A DNA stretch of 6,738 nucleotides from Pseudomonadota bacterium (GTDB taxonomy: Bacteria > Pseudomonadota > Alphaproteobacteria > Rhodospirillales > Casp-alpha2): assembly GCA_027620395.1 (NCBI GenBank), contig JAQBZY010000075.1, positions 1-6,738 of the forward strand, read 5' to 3'. Each line of letters begins with the position of its first letter. The stretch's first letter is position 1. The position numbers and the translations under genes were made by a program. The notes beneath the pieces were generated by a model. It saw only the letters and a program-made list of their open reading frames with translations. It searched no databases and had not been told where the DNA came from. Positions 1-6,629 of the stretch are shown piece by piece.

Positions 1-331
1 CACCGACAGCGGCCATGCCGTCAATCCGCAGCAAATCGAGGCGCAGGTCGAGGGCTCCTTCGTCTACGGTCTCTCGGCGATGCTCTATGGCGAATGCACG
101 GTCAAGGATGGCCGGATCGAACAGCAGAACTTCGATACTTATGAGGTGATGCGGATCGCCGAGATGCCGGAGGTCGAAACCCTGGTGATGCCGTCCGGCG
201 GATTTTGGGGCGGCGTCGGCGAGCCGACCATAGCGGTCGCGGCGCCGGCGGTTCTGAACGCGATCTTCGCCGCCACCGGCAAGCGGATCAGAAGCTTCCC
301 GCTCAGGCATCACGACCTCGGCAAGGCGTGA
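1..331 (+). CDS. Molybdopterin-binding subunit of a xanthine dehydrogenase/isoquinoline 1-oxidoreductase (IorB-like) hydroxylase, C-terminal part only
   Basis: The reading frame is open from base 2 to the TGA at 329-331, giving the last 109 residues of a protein whose start lies outside the window. The segment GGVGEP (fragment residues 70-75) matches the GxGE motif that carries the catalytic glutamate (Glu74 here) of the xanthine oxidase family. The flanking text (TDSGHAVNP, EGSFVYGLSAMLYGE, AAPAVLNAIFAATGKRIRSFPL) is typical of the large Mo subunit of isoquinoline 1-oxidoreductase-like enzymes. Such enzymes hydroxylate aldehydes or N-heterocycles with water and pass electrons through a separate [2Fe-2S] subunit, often to a c-type cytochrome. 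The substrate cannot be told from this fragment. Its stop codon overlaps the soxX start (GTGA), so it is probably cotranscribed and translationally coupled with the sox genes. It could instead belong to the general aldehyde dehydrogenase branch of the family. Confidence 0.88.
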   Translation, partial: TDSGHAVNPQQIEAQVEGSFVYGLSAMLYGECTVKDGRIEQQNFDTYEVMRIAEMPEVETLVMPSGGFWGGVGEPTIAVAAPAVLNAIFAATGKRIRSFPLRHHDLGKA

Positions 332-783
332 GGCTGGCGGCCACCGCCTTGGCTCTGAGCTTGGCGTTTGCCTTTGTAAACGCCAAAGCTAGGGACGCGA
401 GTGGGCTTTCGCCGTTTGTTATCGTCAATGACGCGGTGCCGGCCGCGCTCGGCGGCCTCAAAGGCGACCCGGCTCGAGGCCGGCAGATCGCCCTGGACCG
501 GCGGCGCGGAAATTGCCTGATCTGTCACGCCATTCCGGAAACCGGCGAGCCGTTCCCAGGCGAGATCGGACCGAGTCTGGCCGGTGTCGCGGCCAGATTC
601 TCGGAAGGGCAAATCCGCTTGCGGCTCGTCGATCAAAGCCGGTTGAATCCGAAGACGGTGATGCCTTCCTACTATAGAATTGCCAGCTTCACCGATGTCG
701 CGCCCGAGTATCGCGGCAAGCCCGTGCTCGACACGCAGGAGATCGAGGACCTCGTGGCCTATCTGGGAACGCTTGGGAAATAG
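328..783 (+). CDS. soxX: SoxX, monoheme c-type cytochrome subunit of the SoxXA complex
   Basis: SoxX pairs with SoxA in the periplasm to form the cytochrome that oxidatively joins thiosulfate sulfur to SoxY; SoxX receives and passes on the electrons. I chose the GTG at 328, which overlaps the preceding stop (GTGA). From there the 151-residue protein begins with a hydrophobic signal peptide (residues 2-20, cleavage near NAKA). An earlier in-frame ATG at 205 would add an arginine-rich stretch that is a shadow of the Mo-hydroxylase gene. The heme site CLICH is at 63-67 in the context GNCLICHAIP, and Met112 in KTVMPSYYR is the probable distal ligand. The motifs GDPARG, GPSLAGVAARFSE and EIEDLVAYLGTL are characteristic of SoxX, and the length is normal for a short-form SoxX. 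No good Shine-Dalgarno precedes the GTG, consistent with coupling to the upstream gene. Confidence 0.93.
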   Translation: MRLAATALALSLAFAFVNAKARDASGLSPFVIVNDAVPAALGGLKGDPARGRQIALDRRRGNCLICHAIPETGEPFPGEIGPSLAGVAARFSEGQIRLRLVDQSRLNPKTVMPSYYRIASFTDVAPEYRGKPVLDTQEIEDLVAYLGTLGK

Positions 784-785
784 AA

Positions 786-1235
786 ATGCTTTCTCGCCGC
801 GACGTCATCATTGCCGCATGCGCCCTGGGTAGTCTGACAGTCCGGCCCGGCCGCGCCCATGCGACACCGGAATTTCTGGAGAAAGCGATTCAGGACATCA
901 CCAAAGGTGCCCCCGTCAAGGACGGCAAGGTGCGCTTGACCATTCCGGCGCTGGCCGAGAACGGTCAATCGGTATACACCACCGTCGCCGTGGAAAGTCC
1001 GATGACCAAGGCCGACCACGTGCGGGCGATCCACATTCTGTCCGAAAAAAACCCGATCGCGCATCTGCTGAGCTGGCATCTCGGCCCGCGCGCCGGCATC
1101 GCCAAGGTTTCGACCAATATCCGCCTCGCCGCCTCGCAGCAAGTGACGGCGCTGGCTGAAATGAGCGACGGCACGTTCTGGCGAGACCGGCGGGACATCG
1201 TCGTTACCGTCGCCGCCTGTATCGACGGAGGCTGA
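786..1235 (+). CDS. soxY: SoxY, sulfur-carrier protein of thiosulfate oxidation
   Basis: SoxY carries sulfur intermediates covalently on one cysteine near its C-terminus while the other Sox enzymes process them in the periplasm; it works as a heterodimer with SoxZ. The 149-residue product starts with a twin-arginine signal (SRRDVII, residues 3-9, then a hydrophobic stretch), which fits export of the folded SoxYZ pair with SoxZ hitch-hiking. Family text includes IPALAENGQSV (53-63), VESPMTKADHVRAIHILSEKNP (69-90, shown as the family's conserved block) and AEMSDGTFW (124-132). The only cysteine of the mature protein is Cys145, in TVAACIDGG, so the carrier residue is kept but the tail differs from the textbook GGCGG. 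The gene starts 2 bp after the soxX stop, with GGGA at 775-778 as a modest ribosome binding site. Confidence 0.94.
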   Translation: MLSRRDVIIAACALGSLTVRPGRAHATPEFLEKAIQDITKGAPVKDGKVRLTIPALAENGQSVYTTVAVESPMTKADHVRAIHILSEKNPIAHLLSWHLGPRAGIAKVSTNIRLAASQQVTALAEMSDGTFWRDRRDIVVTVAACIDGG

Positions 1236-1239
1236 TGAC

Positions 1240-1569
1240 ATGGACATCTCGCCAGCCCGCATCTCGGTACCCACCGAAGCCAAAAAGGGCGACATCATCG
1301 CCATCAAGACCTTGTTCCGCCATCCGATGGAAACCGGCTATCGGGTCGACCGGTACGGCAAGCCGATCCCGCGCCGCATCGTCAAGCGCTTCTCCGTCAC
1401 TTACGCGGGCGACGTGGTTTTCGCCATGGATTTCACCCAGGGCGTCGCCGCCAATCCGTTCATCGCCTTTCACGCCGTCGCCGTCGAAACCGGCGAGATC
1501 GTGTTCGTCTGGGAGGACGACCAAGGCAAGATTGTCACCGAACGGCGGACGTTGACGGTCGCAAGATGA
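1240..1569 (+). CDS. soxZ: SoxZ, partner of SoxY in the sulfur-carrier complex
   Basis: SoxZ is the small immunoglobulin-like partner that binds SoxY and helps present its swinging arm to the Sox enzymes. The 109-residue product has no signal peptide, as usual for SoxZ, which is exported together with Tat-targeted SoxY. Recognisable family segments are ISVPTEAKKGDIIAIKTL (8-25), RHPMETGYRVDRYGKPIPRRIV (27-48), the PFIAFHAVAVETG block (73-85) and the terminal ERRTLTV strand. The ATG at 1240 is preferred because GGAG at 1227-1230 lies 9 bases upstream and the protein has the normal family length; the nearer ATG at 1235 is in another frame. The start is 4 bp after the soxY stop, and the stop overlaps the soxA start as ATGA (1566-1569), indicating translational coupling. 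Confidence 0.95.
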   Translation: MDISPARISVPTEAKKGDIIAIKTLFRHPMETGYRVDRYGKPIPRRIVKRFSVTYAGDVVFAMDFTQGVAANPFIAFHAVAVETGEIVFVWEDDQGKIVTERRTLTVAR

Positions 1570-2336
1570 AGGACTTGGTCAAATCGCTGGCCCTGATACC
1601 GATCCTAGCGCTCCCGCCGTCGTCGGCTTCCGCCGACCCCCTGCCCTCCGGCACCACCTTTCAAAGCACCGCCATCCGGGCCCAACAAGCCGACGAGGGC
1701 GCCAATCCGGGCATGCTCTGGGTCGAAGCCGGGGCAAAGCTCTGGGGCCGGACCGAAGGCTCGGCCGGCAAATCCTGCGCGGCTTGTCATGGCCCGGCCG
1801 AGCAAAGCATGAAGGGCGTCGCATTTCGTTATCCGGCTGTCGAGCCGACGACTGGCCATTTGCTCAATCTTGAGACCCGGATCAATCTATGCCGGACCAA
1901 AAATCAGAAAGCGGCGCCCTTGGCGTACGAATCGGGAGAACTGCTCGGCCTCGCCGCTTTCGCCGCCCGGCAATCGCTTGGCCTGCCGATCGGCGTCCGG
2001 ATCGACGGCGCGGCGGCGCCATTTTATGAACAAGGCAAAGCCTTCTTTTATCGCCGCCGTGGGCAACTCAATCTTTCCTGCGCTCAATGTCATGTCGACA
2101 ATGCCGGCCGAAAATTGCGCGCCGACACCATCAGCCATGGGCTCGGCAACGGCTATCCCACCTACCGGCTGGAATGGCAAACGGTCGGCTCCTTGCACCG
2201 GCGATTTCGTGCCTGCCTATTCGGTGTTCGGGCGGTTCAGTACGATTTCGGGGCACCGGATTATCTTGATCTTGAGCTTTATCTCGCCAGCAGAGCCGAG
2301 GGCATTGCCATCGAAACCCCGGCGATTCGCCCCTGA
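1566..2336 (+). CDS. soxA: SoxA, diheme c-type cytochrome subunit of SoxXA (L-cysteine S-thiosulfotransferase)
   Basis: SoxA forms the catalytic half of SoxXA, which joins thiosulfate to the SoxY cysteine with release of electrons. The 256-residue product begins with a signal peptide (residues 1-23, cleavage near SASA/DP). It has two heme c sites, CAACH at 71-75 and CAQCH at 172-176, so it is the diheme type. Cys109 (NLCRTKNQ) is placed to be the distal ligand of the first heme, and Cys217 (RRFRACLFGVRA) matches the active-site cysteine that is found as a persulfide in studied SoxA proteins. The segments GYPTYRLEWQTVGSLHRR and APDYLDLELYLASRA are strongly SoxA-like. The ATG lies within the soxZ stop overlap (ATGA), making soxA the last gene of the sox block here. 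No frameshift or missing key residue is seen. Confidence 0.95.
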   Translation: MKDLVKSLALIPILALPPSSASADPLPSGTTFQSTAIRAQQADEGANPGMLWVEAGAKLWGRTEGSAGKSCAACHGPAEQSMKGVAFRYPAVEPTTGHLLNLETRINLCRTKNQKAAPLAYESGELLGLAAFAARQSLGLPIGVRIDGAAAPFYEQGKAFFYRRRGQLNLSCAQCHVDNAGRKLRADTISHGLGNGYPTYRLEWQTVGSLHRRFRACLFGVRAVQYDFGAPDYLDLELYLASRAEGIAIETPAIRP

Positions 2337-2393
2337 TTGCACGCACCCGCCGAGCCGCCCGTCCCAGCAACGCCGCCGGTCCCGATATCCCCG

Positions 2394-2422
2394 TTTACAT
2401 TGATCCGGGCTAGCAATATCGT
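2394..2422 (+). promoter_or_regulatory. Possible sigma-70-type promoter for the TRAP operon
   Basis: TTTACA at 2394-2399 matches the -35 consensus TTGACA at five of six positions. It is separated by 17 bases from TATCGT at 2417-2422, which matches TATAAT at four of six. The site lies in the only sizeable gap between the sox and transport genes and about 75 bases before the start codon. It was found by eye and could be chance; no operator or known regulator motif is evident beside it. Confidence 0.3.
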
Positions 2423-2483
2423 CTTGGCTTGGGGGCCCGGCCAAGATGGGGATTACACCCTGAATGCCTGGGCCGGAATCCTT

Positions 2484-2490
2484 GGAGGAG
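2484..2490 (+). promoter_or_regulatory. Strong Shine-Dalgarno site fixing the start of the TAXI binding protein
   Basis: GGAGGAG lies 8 bases before the ATG at 2499. It is the best ribosome binding site in the window, and together with the signal peptide that follows it decides the start codon. High translation of a binding protein relative to its permease is usual for such transporters. Confidence 0.8.
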
Positions 2491-2498
2491 AGATCAAA

Positions 2499-3521
2499 AT
2501 GAAAGCGAAAAAATTACTTCTCGCCCTGGCAATGGGCGCGTTGGTCACAGGCGCCCAAGACGCCGGCGCCCAGGACATGAAATTCTTCCGGATCGCCAGC
2601 GGCGGTGCCGGCGGCACCTATTATCCGATGGCCGGCCTGATCGCCACCGCCGTCAGCAACCCGCCTGGTTCGCGGCCCTGCGATAAGGGCGGCGCTTGCG
2701 GCGTTGCCGATCTAGTCGCCATCGCCCAATCGTCGAATGGTTCGGTCGCCAATGTCAATGCCATCACCGGCGGCACCGTCGAGTCCGGGTTTTCGCAATC
2801 CGACGTAGCCTATTGGGCCTATACCGGCACCGGCCTTTTCGCGGGCAAGCCGGCGATGAAGGACCTGCGCGTGCTGGCGTCGCTGTTTCCCGAGCACGTC
2901 CATGTTGTCGTCCGAGGCGATTCCAAATTCAAGGCCGTCAAGGACCTGCGCGGAAAGCGCCTCGGCATCGGATTGCAAGCGTCCGGCGCCAAGGTCGGCG
3001 CGGTGCTATTGCTGGAAGCAAACGGCTTAAAGGAAAATGTCGACTACAAGGCCGAATACTTGAACAGTCAGCAGTCGATCGAGCGGATACGCGACGGCCA
3101 ACTCGACGCGATGCTGACCGTTACCGGTTACCCGCAAGCGGCAATTTCCGAACTGGCGTCGACCATCGGTGCGCAGTTGGTCCCGCTGAGCAAGGCCGAG
3201 CGTGACGCCGTCATCAGCAAGGCGCCATTCTACGCGCATGGCGTGATCCCGGCCGGCACTTATGAAAAGATCACCACCAACACCGAAACGGTGACCGTGA
3301 TCGCCCAGTTGCTGGTCAGCGCCAAGACCGACGAGCAGCTGGTCTACGGCATCACCAAGGCGATGTGGAACAAGAGCAGCCGCAACTTGTTCGACAAAGG
3401 CCATGCCAAGGGCAAATCGGTGACGCTAGAAACCGCGCTCGACGGCGTTGGTATTCCGCTCCATCCGGGCGCCGCGCGTTTCTACAAGGAAGCCGGTATG
3501 AAAATCCCGGCAACCAAGTAA
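2499..3521 (+). CDS. TAXI-family TRAP transporter periplasmic solute-binding protein
   Basis: This is the extracytoplasmic receptor of a TRAP (tripartite ATP-independent periplasmic) importer of the TAXI class; it captures the solute and delivers it to the fused permease encoded next. The 340-residue product has a Sec signal peptide (KAKKLLLALAMGALVTG, cleavage probably after Ala24 in AGA/Q). The mature part opens with FFRIASGGAGGTYYPMAGLIA (29-49), the glycine-rich opening typical of TAXI proteins. It continues with AQSSNGSVANVNAI (76-89), SGFSQSDVAYWAYTGTG (96-112), DLRGKRLGIG (149-158) and HPGAARFYKEAGM (322-334). Cys61 and Cys67 (RPCDKGGACG) could form a disulfide loop. TAXI receptors in general bind acidic amino acids, dicarboxylates or unknown ligands, and the ligand here cannot be read from sequence. 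The ATG at 2499 is chosen over upstream in-frame codons because of its ribosome binding site and signal peptide. Confidence 0.93.
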   Translation: MKAKKLLLALAMGALVTGAQDAGAQDMKFFRIASGGAGGTYYPMAGLIATAVSNPPGSRPCDKGGACGVADLVAIAQSSNGSVANVNAITGGTVESGFSQSDVAYWAYTGTGLFAGKPAMKDLRVLASLFPEHVHVVVRGDSKFKAVKDLRGKRLGIGLQASGAKVGAVLLLEANGLKENVDYKAEYLNSQQSIERIRDGQLDAMLTVTGYPQAAISELASTIGAQLVPLSKAERDAVISKAPFYAHGVIPAGTYEKITTNTETVTVIAQLLVSAKTDEQLVYGITKAMWNKSSRNLFDKGHAKGKSVTLETALDGVGIPLHPGAARFYKEAGMKIPATK

Positions 3522-3538
3522 TCCCGTTCCTCAGGATC

Positions 3539-3565
3539 CCGCGGCGGCCAGATGTGTCGCCGCGG
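3539..3565 (+). promoter_or_regulatory. GC-rich intergenic hairpin between binding-protein and permease genes
   Basis: CCGCGGCG at 3539-3546 and CGCCGCGG at 3558-3565 are exact inverted repeats around an 11-base loop. A G-U and a C-G pair can lengthen the stem to 10 bp with a 7-base loop. It lies 17 bases after the binding-protein stop and has no T-run after it, so it is unlikely to be a simple intrinsic terminator. In analogous transporter operons such hairpins protect the upstream mRNA or partly stop transcription, so the receptor is made in excess of the permease; that role is inferred here. Confidence 0.6.
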
Positions 3566-3620
3566 AAACTGACCCCTCAATATACCACCGGCCCAAAGCC
3601 GGCCCGGGCGGAGTCATGTG

Positions 3621-5678
3621 ATGGCTGAGCTTGATCTGGAGAAGGCGGCGCGCCTGGAGCGCGAATACGATCCGGAGATGCATTTCCGCAGCTCAGTTCC
3701 GCCGGCCGGTTGGATCGTCACCGGGCTTCTGATTGTCCTTTCGCTCTACCACTACTATACCGCCGGCTTCGGCATTCTCGCCGAGCATTGGCACAAAAGC
3801 ATTCACCTCTCCTTCGTGCTCGGACTAGTTTTTCTGGTTTTCGGCATCACCAAGAAATCGAATGATGTGGTGCCTAAAAACAGCTGGCTCAAACCGGGCG
3901 GCATTCCGCTTTATGATTGGGCGCTGGCCGGCGCCACCGTGTTCCTTTGCATGTACATTCCATGGGATTATGCGGAGTTGAACTTCCGTATCGGCAATCC
4001 GAACCAGACAGACATCCTAGCCGGCACCCTGATGATCGTTTTCATCTTGGAAGCAACGCGGCGCGCCATGGGGCCGGTCCTGCCGATTATCGTCATCATC
4101 TTTATTGTATATGCCATCTATGGCCGAATCGCGCCTGGCGTATTGGCCCACCCTGGCAACCGCTGGTCCGATTTCGTCAACCATGTCTATCTGACGACCG
4201 AGGGCATATTCGGCATCCCGGTCAAGGTCGTCTCGACTTTCGTCTTTCATTTTGTGCTGTTCGGGACCATCGCCCAGCGCATGGGGCTGGGTCAGTTCTT
4301 CATCGATCTGGCGCAGTGCGTTGCCGGCCGTTATTCCGGTGGACCGGCTAAAGTAGCGGTTCTGTCGTCGGCCATGTTCGGCACCATTTCCGGATCGTCC
4401 ATCGCCAACACCGTGACCACCGGCGCCTTGACCATTCCGACCATGAAGCGGATTGGCTACCCGGCGCACTTCGCCGGCGCGGTCGAGGCCGCCGCCAGCA
4501 CCGGCGGGCAGATCACGCCACCGATCATGGGGGCGGCAGCCTTCGTGATGATGGAATTCCTGGAAGTCAGCTACACCACCATCATGCTGGCGGCCATCGT
4601 CCCGGCACTGATGCATTATCTGGGTGTTTTGACGATCGTGCACCTGGAAGCAAAACGACTCGGGCTGCGCGGATTGTCGAAGGAGGAATTGCCGCAACTC
4701 CGCCAGGTCCTCAAGGACGGTTGGCCTAACCTTATCCCGCTGATCGTTTTGATATCGATCATCGTTCAAGGCTACACCCCCTACATGGCGGCGTTCTGGG
4801 GGATCACGTCGTGCATCATCGTCGGCTTCCTTAATCCCAAGCGCCGCCTGACCGTACCGGCCCTGTTCGAGGCTTTCGCCCTTGGCTCCAAATATGCGCT
4901 CGCGGTCGGCGCCGCCGCAGCCGCCGTCGGCATCATCGTCGGCGTCGTCACCATCACCGGCGCCCCGTTCCGCATCTCGTTCATGGTCAACGGCGCCGCC
5001 CTCGGCACCGCCGAGATGCTGTTCGACCTACTGTCGTACATTCCGTTCGAGATTTTCACGCTGCAGGCCTTGACGCTTTTCTTTTCGCTGATCTTCATCG
5101 CCCTTTGTTGCATCATATTGAGCGCCGGCATCCCGACCACGGCGCTTTACATCATCACCGCGACCATTGCCGCGCCGGCCCTGACCCAGCTTGGCGTGCC
5201 GGTCATCGCGGCGCATTTCTTCGTTTTGTTCTATGGCGTGCTGGCCGACATTACGCCACCGGTCTGCACATCGGCTTACGCCGCCGCCGGCATCGCCGGC
5301 TCCAATCCCTTCAAGACCGGCATGACCGCATTCCGGCTCGGCAATGCCAAGGCGCTGGTGCCACTGGTCTTCGTCTATGCCCCGTCGTTGTTGCTGGTCG
5401 TCGACGGCTTCACCTGGAACGAATTTTTCTTCGCCGCCTCGACTTGCGCCATCGGAATTGTCTGCTTGGGTGCCGCTTTGACCGGCTATCTACTGCGGCC
5501 AATGCCGATCTGGCAACGGGCCCTGATGACATTTGCTTCTTTTTTCATGGTCGCGCCCGGAGGCGCCTCCGACATCGCGGGCTTGGCCATGATCGCCCCG
5601 GTTCTTGTCCTACAATACATCGCCTGGCGGAAAACGCCTCCGCCCCCCACCGCCAAACCGTATCAAGCCTCGACATAA
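3621..5678 (+). CDS. TRAP transporter fused permease (DctQM-type, TAXI class)
   Basis: This inner-membrane protein combines the small (DctQ-like) and large (DctM-like) membrane parts of a TRAP importer and uses the sodium or proton gradient to take up the solute presented by the receptor encoded just upstream. The 685-residue product has a soluble start (1-28). An N-terminal four-helix part follows (about 30-50, 60-76, 98-114, 132-168). The DctM-like core (about 195-625) has many hydrophobic helices. The family's signature loop with GTISGSSIANTVTTGALTIP (254-273) is followed by GGQITPPIMGAAAF (295-308). The second half contains the matching SAGIPTTALY (501-510) and ADITPPVCTSAYAAAGIAG (542-560). 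It ends with extra hydrophobic stretches and a proline-rich tail (672-680). ATG 3621 is preferred to the adjoining GTG 3618 because the GGCGGAG at 3607-3613 sits 7 bases before it. Length is usual for fused TRAP permeases. Confidence 0.94.
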   Translation: MAELDLEKAARLEREYDPEMHFRSSVPPAGWIVTGLLIVLSLYHYYTAGFGILAEHWHKSIHLSFVLGLVFLVFGITKKSNDVVPKNSWLKPGGIPLYDWALAGATVFLCMYIPWDYAELNFRIGNPNQTDILAGTLMIVFILEATRRAMGPVLPIIVIIFIVYAIYGRIAPGVLAHPGNRWSDFVNHVYLTTEGIFGIPVKVVSTFVFHFVLFGTIAQRMGLGQFFIDLAQCVAGRYSGGPAKVAVLSSAMFGTISGSSIANTVTTGALTIPTMKRIGYPAHFAGAVEAAASTGGQITPPIMGAAAFVMMEFLEVSYTTIMLAAIVPALMHYLGVLTIVHLEAKRLGLRGLSKEELPQLRQVLKDGWPNLIPLIVLISIIVQGYTPYMAAFWGITSCIIVGFLNPKRRLTVPALFEAFALGSKYALAVGAAAAAVGIIVGVVTITGAPFRISFMVNGAALGTAEMLFDLLSYIPFEIFTLQALTLFFSLIFIALCCIILSAGIPTTALYIITATIAAPALTQLGVPVIAAHFFVLFYGVLADITPPVCTSAYAAAGIAGSNPFKTGMTAFRLGNAKALVPLVFVYAPSLLLVVDGFTWNEFFFAASTCAIGIVCLGAALTGYLLRPMPIWQRALMTFASFFMVAPGGASDIAGLAMIAPVLVLQYIAWRKTPPPPTAKPYQAST

Positions 5679-5693
5679 TTTGGAGACGCCGCC

Positions 5694-6629
5694 ATGACCG
5701 CCGACGCGCCCGCGCCTTTCATCAGCACCAACGGCAAGATCGTTCCCTGGGCCGACGCCAAGATCCACGCCTTCAGCCCGGCCGTGAAGTACGGCGCCGG
5801 AGTATTCGAGGGCATTCGCGGCTATTGGAACGACGACCGCCAGGACATGTACGTCTTTCGCCTGAGAGAGCACATGAAACGGCTTGAGTACTCGCAAAAA
5901 GTCATGGGCTTCGAGCGGATTATCGACGCCGAGACCATGGCCGATCAGACGCTCGAGTTGTTGCGCGCCTGTGCGTTCCGGGAAACCGTCCATATCCGCT
6001 CGGCCATCGTCGTCGATGGCGAGGGCGAGTCCGGTGCCATCGGTCCGACCTGCACCTTCATCACCGCCGTGCCGCGTCCGTTGCCAAAGAATGTGACCGA
6101 CGGTGTCGAAGCCCAGGTCAGTTCATGGCAGCGGATTCCCGATAACGCGATGCCGATGCGGGTCAAGGCCAATGCCAACTACAACAACGGCCGCCTAGCC
6201 GCCATCCAGGCCAAGCGTGACGGCTATGGCGCGGCCTTGATGCTGAATACCCGGGGCAAGGTGTCGGAAGGGCCGGGCATGTGTTTTTTCATTATCCGGA
6301 ACGGCCGACCGATCACACCGTCGACCAGCAATGATATTTTGGAGAGCATCACCCGCGAAACGTTGATCCAAATGCTGGCTGACGACTTCGGCCTCAAGAC
6401 CGACGAGCGCGACGTCGACCGTAGCGAGATCTATGCGGCCGACGAGGCCTTTTTCTGCGGCACCGGATGGGAAATCACCCCGGTCCGCAGCATCGACCGT
6501 TTGCCGGTCGGTGACGGCGGGGTCGGCACGCTCACCAAGAAGCTACAGGATCGTTATTTCGCCGTCGTCACCGGCACCGTCGCCGATCATGCGGATTGGC
6601 GCACGCCGGTCTATCAGGCCGGCGACTGA
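5694..6629 (+). CDS. ilvE: Branched-chain amino acid aminotransferase-like enzyme (fold-type IV, PLP-dependent)
   Basis: The family transfers the amino group between leucine, isoleucine or valine and 2-oxoglutarate in the cytoplasm, using pyridoxal phosphate. The 311-residue length fits IlvE. SPAVKYGAGVFEGIRGY (28-44) is the usual N-terminal block. Lys158 in MRVKANANYNN is the expected PLP lysine, Glu192 in KVSEGPG the expected PLP ring contact, and TPSTSNDILESITRETLI (208-225) the phosphate-binding region. GTGWEITPVRSID (256-268) completes the signature. The loop after Glu192 reads GPGMCFF rather than the GAGENLF of E. coli IlvE, so substrate preference may differ; a D-amino acid or other fold-type IV transaminase is less likely. 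The start has GGAG at 5682-5685, 8 bases upstream. It lies 15 bp after the permease stop, so it is probably in the same operon, perhaps handling the imported compound, although that is inference. Confidence 0.88.
   Translation: MTADAPAPFISTNGKIVPWADAKIHAFSPAVKYGAGVFEGIRGYWNDDRQDMYVFRLREHMKRLEYSQKVMGFERIIDAETMADQTLELLRACAFRETVHIRSAIVVDGEGESGAIGPTCTFITAVPRPLPKNVTDGVEAQVSSWQRIPDNAMPMRVKANANYNNGRLAAIQAKRDGYGAALMLNTRGKVSEGPGMCFFIIRNGRPITPSTSNDILESITRETLIQMLADDFGLKTDERDVDRSEIYAADEAFFCGTGWEITPVRSIDRLPVGDGGVGTLTKKLQDRYFAVVTGTVADHADWRTPVYQAGD

Larger units (their letters stand above)
2337..2498 (+). other. 162-bp spacer between soxA and the TRAP transporter genes
   Basis: This gap follows the soxA stop directly. 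It stays open in the frame of the downstream gene, but it holds no ATG in that frame, codes for a proline-rich stretch unlike the family, and precedes a clear signal peptide, so I treat it as non-coding. It contains a possible promoter (2394-2422), an imperfect hairpin (2423-2445) without a T-run, and a strong ribosome binding site (2484-2490). It probably marks the boundary between the sox operon and a separately started transport operon. Confidence 0.6.

Noticed and set aside
205..327. Upstream ATG at 205 as the soxX start
   Set aside because: It would add an arginine-rich stretch that overlaps the Mo-hydroxylase gene and would bury the signal peptide; the GTG at 328 gives a normal SoxX.
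759..1307. Minus-strand frame opposite soxY
   Set aside because: soxY on the + strand has clear family motifs and a Tat signal; the antisense product shows no recognisable features.
2423..2445. Terminator after soxA (CTTGGC paired with GCCAAG)
   Set aside because: Only 6 bp of stem with a large loop, and no T-run follows. It could be a weak structure but is not a convincing terminator.
2337..2498. N-terminal extension of the TAXI binding protein
   Set aside because: The frame is open, but the ATG at 2499 has a strong ribosome binding site and starts a clean signal peptide; the extension is proline-rich and unlike the family.
3528..3537. TCCTCAGGAT resembling the arm of the repeat at the right edge
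   Set aside because: Only about 8-10 bases match and the inner stem beside it is different in sequence, so it is most likely chance.
4017..4769. Long open frame on the minus strand inside the permease gene
   Set aside because: It runs antisense to a well-recognised membrane protein, is rich in His, Arg, Asp and Gln as expected of a GC-rich shadow frame, and matches no family I know.
5105..5887. Long + strand frame across the permease and aminotransferase genes
   Set aside because: Its translation is rich in Arg and His with no recognisable domain, and it overlaps two certain genes in another frame.
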